NCBI RefSeq assembly: GCF_003347015.1
Contig: NZ_PNFB01000012.1
Coordinates: 40,386 to 104,385 of the forward strand
DNA length: 64,000 nt
Source of the DNA: Brachybacterium sp. YJGR34
Lineage (GTDB): Bacteria > Actinomycetota > Actinomycetes > Actinomycetales > Dermabacteraceae
Direction of reading: 5' to 3'
The notes beneath the pieces are model-generated. The model was not told the DNA's origin. It worked only from the letters and a program-made list of their open reading frames with translations, and did no database searches. Made by a program: the position numbers and the translations under genes. Every line of letters starts with the position of its first letter. The first letter of the stretch is position 1. Shown in pieces: positions 61,517 to 64,000 of this stretch.

Positions 61517-62005
61517 TCAGAAGGCCGGCTCCAGGGAGTCGTCCGCCCGCGCATCGCCGACGATCTCCCCCGACTCCTCGTCGACGGCGTGCTCGACCAT
61601 CACATCGTCCGTCTGCGGATCCAGATCCGGGAAGTCCTTCTCCTTCAACGGCTTGGTGAAGGTGGCCTTGCCGAACGAGAGGTCGTGTCCGATGGCATCG
61701 GCCTGCACGTTCAGGGAGTGGCGCTGCGTGCCATCGTCCCCGATCCACTCCGAGCTGCTGAGACGTCCGGTGACGATGAGCGGCTGTCCCTTGCGCACCG
61801 ACTCCAGCAGGTTCCGGGACAGACGGCCCCGTGCGTAGATCGAGATGAACTCGGTCTTCCGATCGGCATAGTCCTCCGTGGAGGCGTTGTAGTACGTCGG
61901 CGTCACGGCGATGCGCACATATGCCGACGGGCGGCCGTCCTCGCGCGTGCGATCGCTGGGGTCGCCGGTGGCGTTTCCCCGAATCGTCGTCCTGATCTCC
62001 CGCAT
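61517..62005 (-). CDS. Single-stranded DNA-binding protein paralogue
   Basis: 162 residues. OB fold of the SSB family: TIRGNATGDPSDR, SAYVRIAVTPTYYN, EFISIYARGRLSRNLLESVR and PLIVTGRLSSSEW. The C-terminus ends in an acidic stretch and SLEPAF rather than the usual D-D-x-P-F tip, and the linker is short, so this is probably a secondary SSB rather than the replicative one. ATG at 62005, GAAGGA upstream. Divergent from the HNH gene. Confidence 0.88.
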   Translation of the reverse strand: MREIRTTIRGNATGDPSDRTREDGRPSAYVRIAVTPTYYNASTEDYADRKTEFISIYARGRLSRNLLESVRKGQPLIVTGRLSSSEWIGDDGTQRHSLNVQADAIGHDLSFGKATFTKPLKEKDFPDLDPQTDDVMVEHAVDEESGEIVGDARADDSLEPAF

Positions 62006-62271
62006 GGCGAAGTCCTTCCTCTCGTGCCGGGGCGGCCCCGGCATCGGCTCCCTGCCGATGTCCCACACCCTCGCCGCGCGCCGCCTCCGCATCCACCGAG
62101 GGAGCAGGATTGTGGACTGCCGGCACCTGTGGAGGAACGGCGGGGGCACGGGCCGCACAGACCCGCGCTCCGCACCGTCCTGGGCCTGCGGAGGGCCGGC
62201 TAGTTGGATTGTCGGAGCCCTGTGGTGGTCTGGGCGGTGACGATCAGAGCCGACGTCTGCAGGAGGTTGTC

Positions 62272-63786
62272 ATGTCCGCCACCGGCCCGTTCCCGTTCCC
62301 GTCGGCCTCGCCGTCCGCTGAGTACTCGTCGGGCGTTCCCGCGGGAACGTCTGCGCCTGGGCCTGTGGGGCGGTTGTCGGAGGAGGAGGCGGTGGCGTTG
62401 GGGCAGCGGATCCAGGGGCAGGCGGCGCTGGTCGCGGAGTTGACGTGTGAGTTCTTGCTGTTGGTGGGGGAGTTCGACGCGCGGGAGGCGTCGGGCTGGT
62501 ACGTCGGGTTGACGTCGACGGCGCATTGGTTGGCGTGGGCGTGTTCGCTGACGCCGGGGACGGCGCGGGAGCAGGTCCGGGTCGCGCGGGCGCTGCGGTC
62601 GATGCCTCTGACGGTGGCGGATTTCCGGGCCGGGAGGTTGTCGTATTCGAAGGTGCGGGAGATGAGCCGGGTCGCGGACCGGGTCGAGGAGGAGGCGCTG
62701 GTGGAGCTCGCGCGGGACATGACCGCTTCGCAGCTGGCGCGGACGATCTCCAGCTTCCGGGCGCTGGATGGGGCGCGGATCTCCCAGGATGCGGTGCGTC
62801 ATGCGCGGTGGTCGGTCCGGGAGGACGGGATGGTGGAGGTCCGGGCGCTGCTGCCCGCGGAGACGGGTGCCGAGGTGGTGACCGCGTTGGAGCTGGCGGT
62901 GGATCGTGACGGCACGCCGCCGCCCGCCGCGGGGGACATGGATCCGACGCGGCGGGAGGACGCGGAGGAGCGTGCCGCCCGCATCGCCACCACGGCGACG
63001 CTGGCGCAGCGGCGTGCGGATGCGTTGACCGATCTCGCGCACGCGTATCTGGTCGCGGAGCCTGATGATCGTTCCGGTGAGGACCGTCACCTGGTGGTCG
63101 TCCAGGTCAGCGCCGAGGCGCTTCCCCGGGGCGTTCCCGCGGGAACGCCGGCTGAGCCCGCGGTGCGGGGCGCTTCGTCCGTGCCGGATGGCGCGGTGCG
63201 GGGCGTTCCTGCGGGAACGCCGCTCCGCTGTCACGTGGCCGGTGGTGGTGCTCTGGAGCCGGCCACCGTGGAGCGGTTGGCGTGTACGGGGAAGGTGGCG
63301 CTGGCGGTCACTGATGCCGGTGGGGAGGTGCTGCATCTGGGGCGGGCGCGTCGTCTGGCGTCGCGGGCGCAGCGCCGGGCTCTGCGGTTGCGGGATGCCA
63401 GCTGCGTGTTCCCCGGCTGCCACCGGTCCCGGCATCTCGATGCTCATCACGTCACGCCCTGGTCGCAGGGCGGTGCCACGGATATTGAGGGGTTGGCGCT
63501 GCTGTGTCGGCGTCACCATGTGATGGTCCACGAGGGCGGGCTCCGTCTCGTCCCGATCAGCCCGGCGACTCCGCTGGGCAGTCGTTTCGGCGTGTTCGAT
63601 GCGCAGGGAGTGCCGGTCCAGGCACGCTGGCCCGCCGATCACGAACACCTCACCCTCTCTCGTCCCCGTCCGCCCGAGCCGTCGGGGGACCCGGAGCGGA
63701 TCGCCGCAGCGACTGGCGGGTACGGCTTCCACCTCGCCGACTGCGTCGACGCCCTCCTGCACAACGTCCTCGACCTCGCCGCCTGA
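62272..63786 (+). CDS. DUF222 / HNH endonuclease (13E12 repeat family)
   Basis: 504 residues. Residues about 35-330 are DUF222 (ASGWYVGLTSTAHWLAWAC, LSYSKVREMSRVADRV) and about 385-440 an HNH nuclease (CVFPGCHRSRHLDAHHVTPW, LLCRRHHVMVHEGG). This family is multi-copy in actinobacteria and related to the 13E12 repeats of mycobacteria; its activity is not established. Compared with neighbours the gene uses G-ending and TTG codons freely, suggesting separate origin. It contains three near-identical palindromes, each coding VPAGT, in spacer regions. ATG at 62272, AGGAGG eight bases upstream. Confidence 0.93.
   Translation: MSATGPFPFPSASPSAEYSSGVPAGTSAPGPVGRLSEEEAVALGQRIQGQAALVAELTCEFLLLVGEFDAREASGWYVGLTSTAHWLAWACSLTPGTAREQVRVARALRSMPLTVADFRAGRLSYSKVREMSRVADRVEEEALVELARDMTASQLARTISSFRALDGARISQDAVRHARWSVREDGMVEVRALLPAETGAEVVTALELAVDRDGTPPPAAGDMDPTRREDAEERAARIATTATLAQRRADALTDLAHAYLVAEPDDRSGEDRHLVVVQVSAEALPRGVPAGTPAEPAVRGASSVPDGAVRGVPAGTPLRCHVAGGGALEPATVERLACTGKVALAVTDAGGEVLHLGRARRLASRAQRRALRLRDASCVFPGCHRSRHLDAHHVTPWSQGGATDIEGLALLCRRHHVMVHEGGLRLVPISPATPLGSRFGVFDAQGVPVQARWPADHEHLTLSRPRPPEPSGDPERIAAATGGYGFHLADCVDALLHNVLDLAA
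62334..62349. repeat. In-gene palindrome copy 1
   Basis: Perfect 16-base palindrome cgttcccgcgggaacg in the N-terminal linker of the HNH gene, read in frame as VPAGT. Identical core to copies 2 and 3. Confidence 0.8.
63130..63149. repeat. In-gene palindrome copy 2
   Basis: Perfect 20-base palindrome, ggcgttcccgcgggaacgcc, in the linker between DUF222 and HNH; translated GVPAGTP. Confidence 0.8.
63202..63221. repeat. In-gene palindrome copy 3
   Basis: Same 20-base unit with one changed base, ggcgttcctgcgggaacgcc, 72 bases after copy 2; again translated GVPAGTP. Confidence 0.8.
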
Positions 63787-63874
63787 ACACCATTCGCGGA
63801 GCGCCGTCGTCCGCCCCGGGTGCCGCTGCCCGGCACGACGGGCGCTCGAACAGCCACAGTGCCGCCGGACGCGC

Positions 63875-63909
63875 GGACGGCCGGCCCCCATCCAGGGGAC
63901 CGGCCGTCC
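63875..63909. terminator. Hairpin between convergent genes at window end
   Basis: Arms ggacggccgg (63875-63884) and ccggccgtcc (63900-63909) with an inner cccc/gggg stem. Lies between the HNH gene and the minus-strand gene entering from the right. Confidence 0.65.
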
Positions 63910-63927
63910 AGGAACCTGCGCCGCGGA

Positions 63928-64000
63928 TCAGACCTGCGGAACCACCAGCGAGCTGCCGGTCGCGCGCGCGGTCTCGAACCGCGCCTGCACATCCGCCCAG
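63928..64000 (-). CDS. 3' tip of an unidentified gene
   Basis: Only the last 23 codons are inside the window, ending ...LVVPQV and a TGA stop (tca at 63928-63930 on the plus strand). The segment starts WADVQARFETARATG and looks like a helix followed by a short C-terminal strand. The hairpin just beyond the stop supports a real gene end. The family cannot be told from so little sequence. Confidence 0.5.
   Translation of the reverse strand, partial: WADVQARFETARATGSSLVVPQV

Overview
The window comes from a high-GC actinobacterium. The gene content (EndoMS/NucS mismatch nuclease, bL37 ribosomal protein, a redox ECF sigma/anti-sigma pair of the SigR/SigH type, fused E1/E2 2-oxoglutarate dehydrogenase, UPF0182/PPA1309 pair, DUF222-HNH gene) and the gene order fit order Micrococcales. 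Dermabacteraceae/Brachybacterium is my best guess, from general resemblance only. Coding density is very high, many starts are GTG, and ATGA/GTGA stop-start overlaps are common. Most of the window is conserved core genome.

Layout: 1-6.3 kb holds the 3' part of glgB, a repeat-rich gap, a thioredoxin-fold/TPR protein, an unrecognised lipoprotein/membrane-protein pair and nucS. nagA follows, then a long minus-strand block: DUF2550, the F1Fo ATP synthase operon (atpC-D-G-A-H-F-E-B-I), wecA, tsaC, prmC, prfA and rpmE. This block normally continues to rho-thrB-thrC-hom-lysA, and it does so at 28.2-35.5 kb. Between rpmE and rho sits a roughly 7.7 kb accessory cassette: a LacI regulator, a fused Gfo/Idh/MocA-aldo/keto reductase, a divergent ABC sugar importer without its own ATPase, and an alpha/beta hydrolase. 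Two perfect palindromic operators lie in the divergent promoter region.

35.8-48.4 kb carries fused otsA-otsB, a DUF389 membrane protein, tRNA-Arg(CCG), tsaD coupled to an M23 peptidase, a divergent two-component system, kgd and an SGNH-fold protein that lacks the catalytic serine. 48.5-57.5 kb carries the 24-residue bL37 gene, the anti-sigma/ECF sigma pair divergent from a DoxX gene across a symmetric SigR-type promoter, aroA-rsgA-hisN, PPi-dependent phosphofructokinase followed by a small calpain-like cysteine peptidase, a GDSL esterase, a STAS protein and initiator tRNA-fMet. The last part holds UPF0182, PPA1309, an SSB paralogue, a DUF222-HNH gene of different codon character carrying in-frame palindromes, and the 3' tip of an unidentified gene.

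Functional themes are energy metabolism (ATP synthase, kgd, PPi-PFK), carbon storage and osmoprotection (glgB, otsAB), aspartate-family amino acids (lysA, hom, thrC, thrB), translation fidelity and termination (prfA, prmC, tsaC, tsaD, rho) and cell envelope (wecA, M23, nagA). I found no CRISPR array, prophage or insertion sequence. The best candidates for new biology are the calpain-like protein, the 3.3-5.4 kb unknown pair, the fused oxidoreductase cassette and the palindromic repeats inside the HNH gene.
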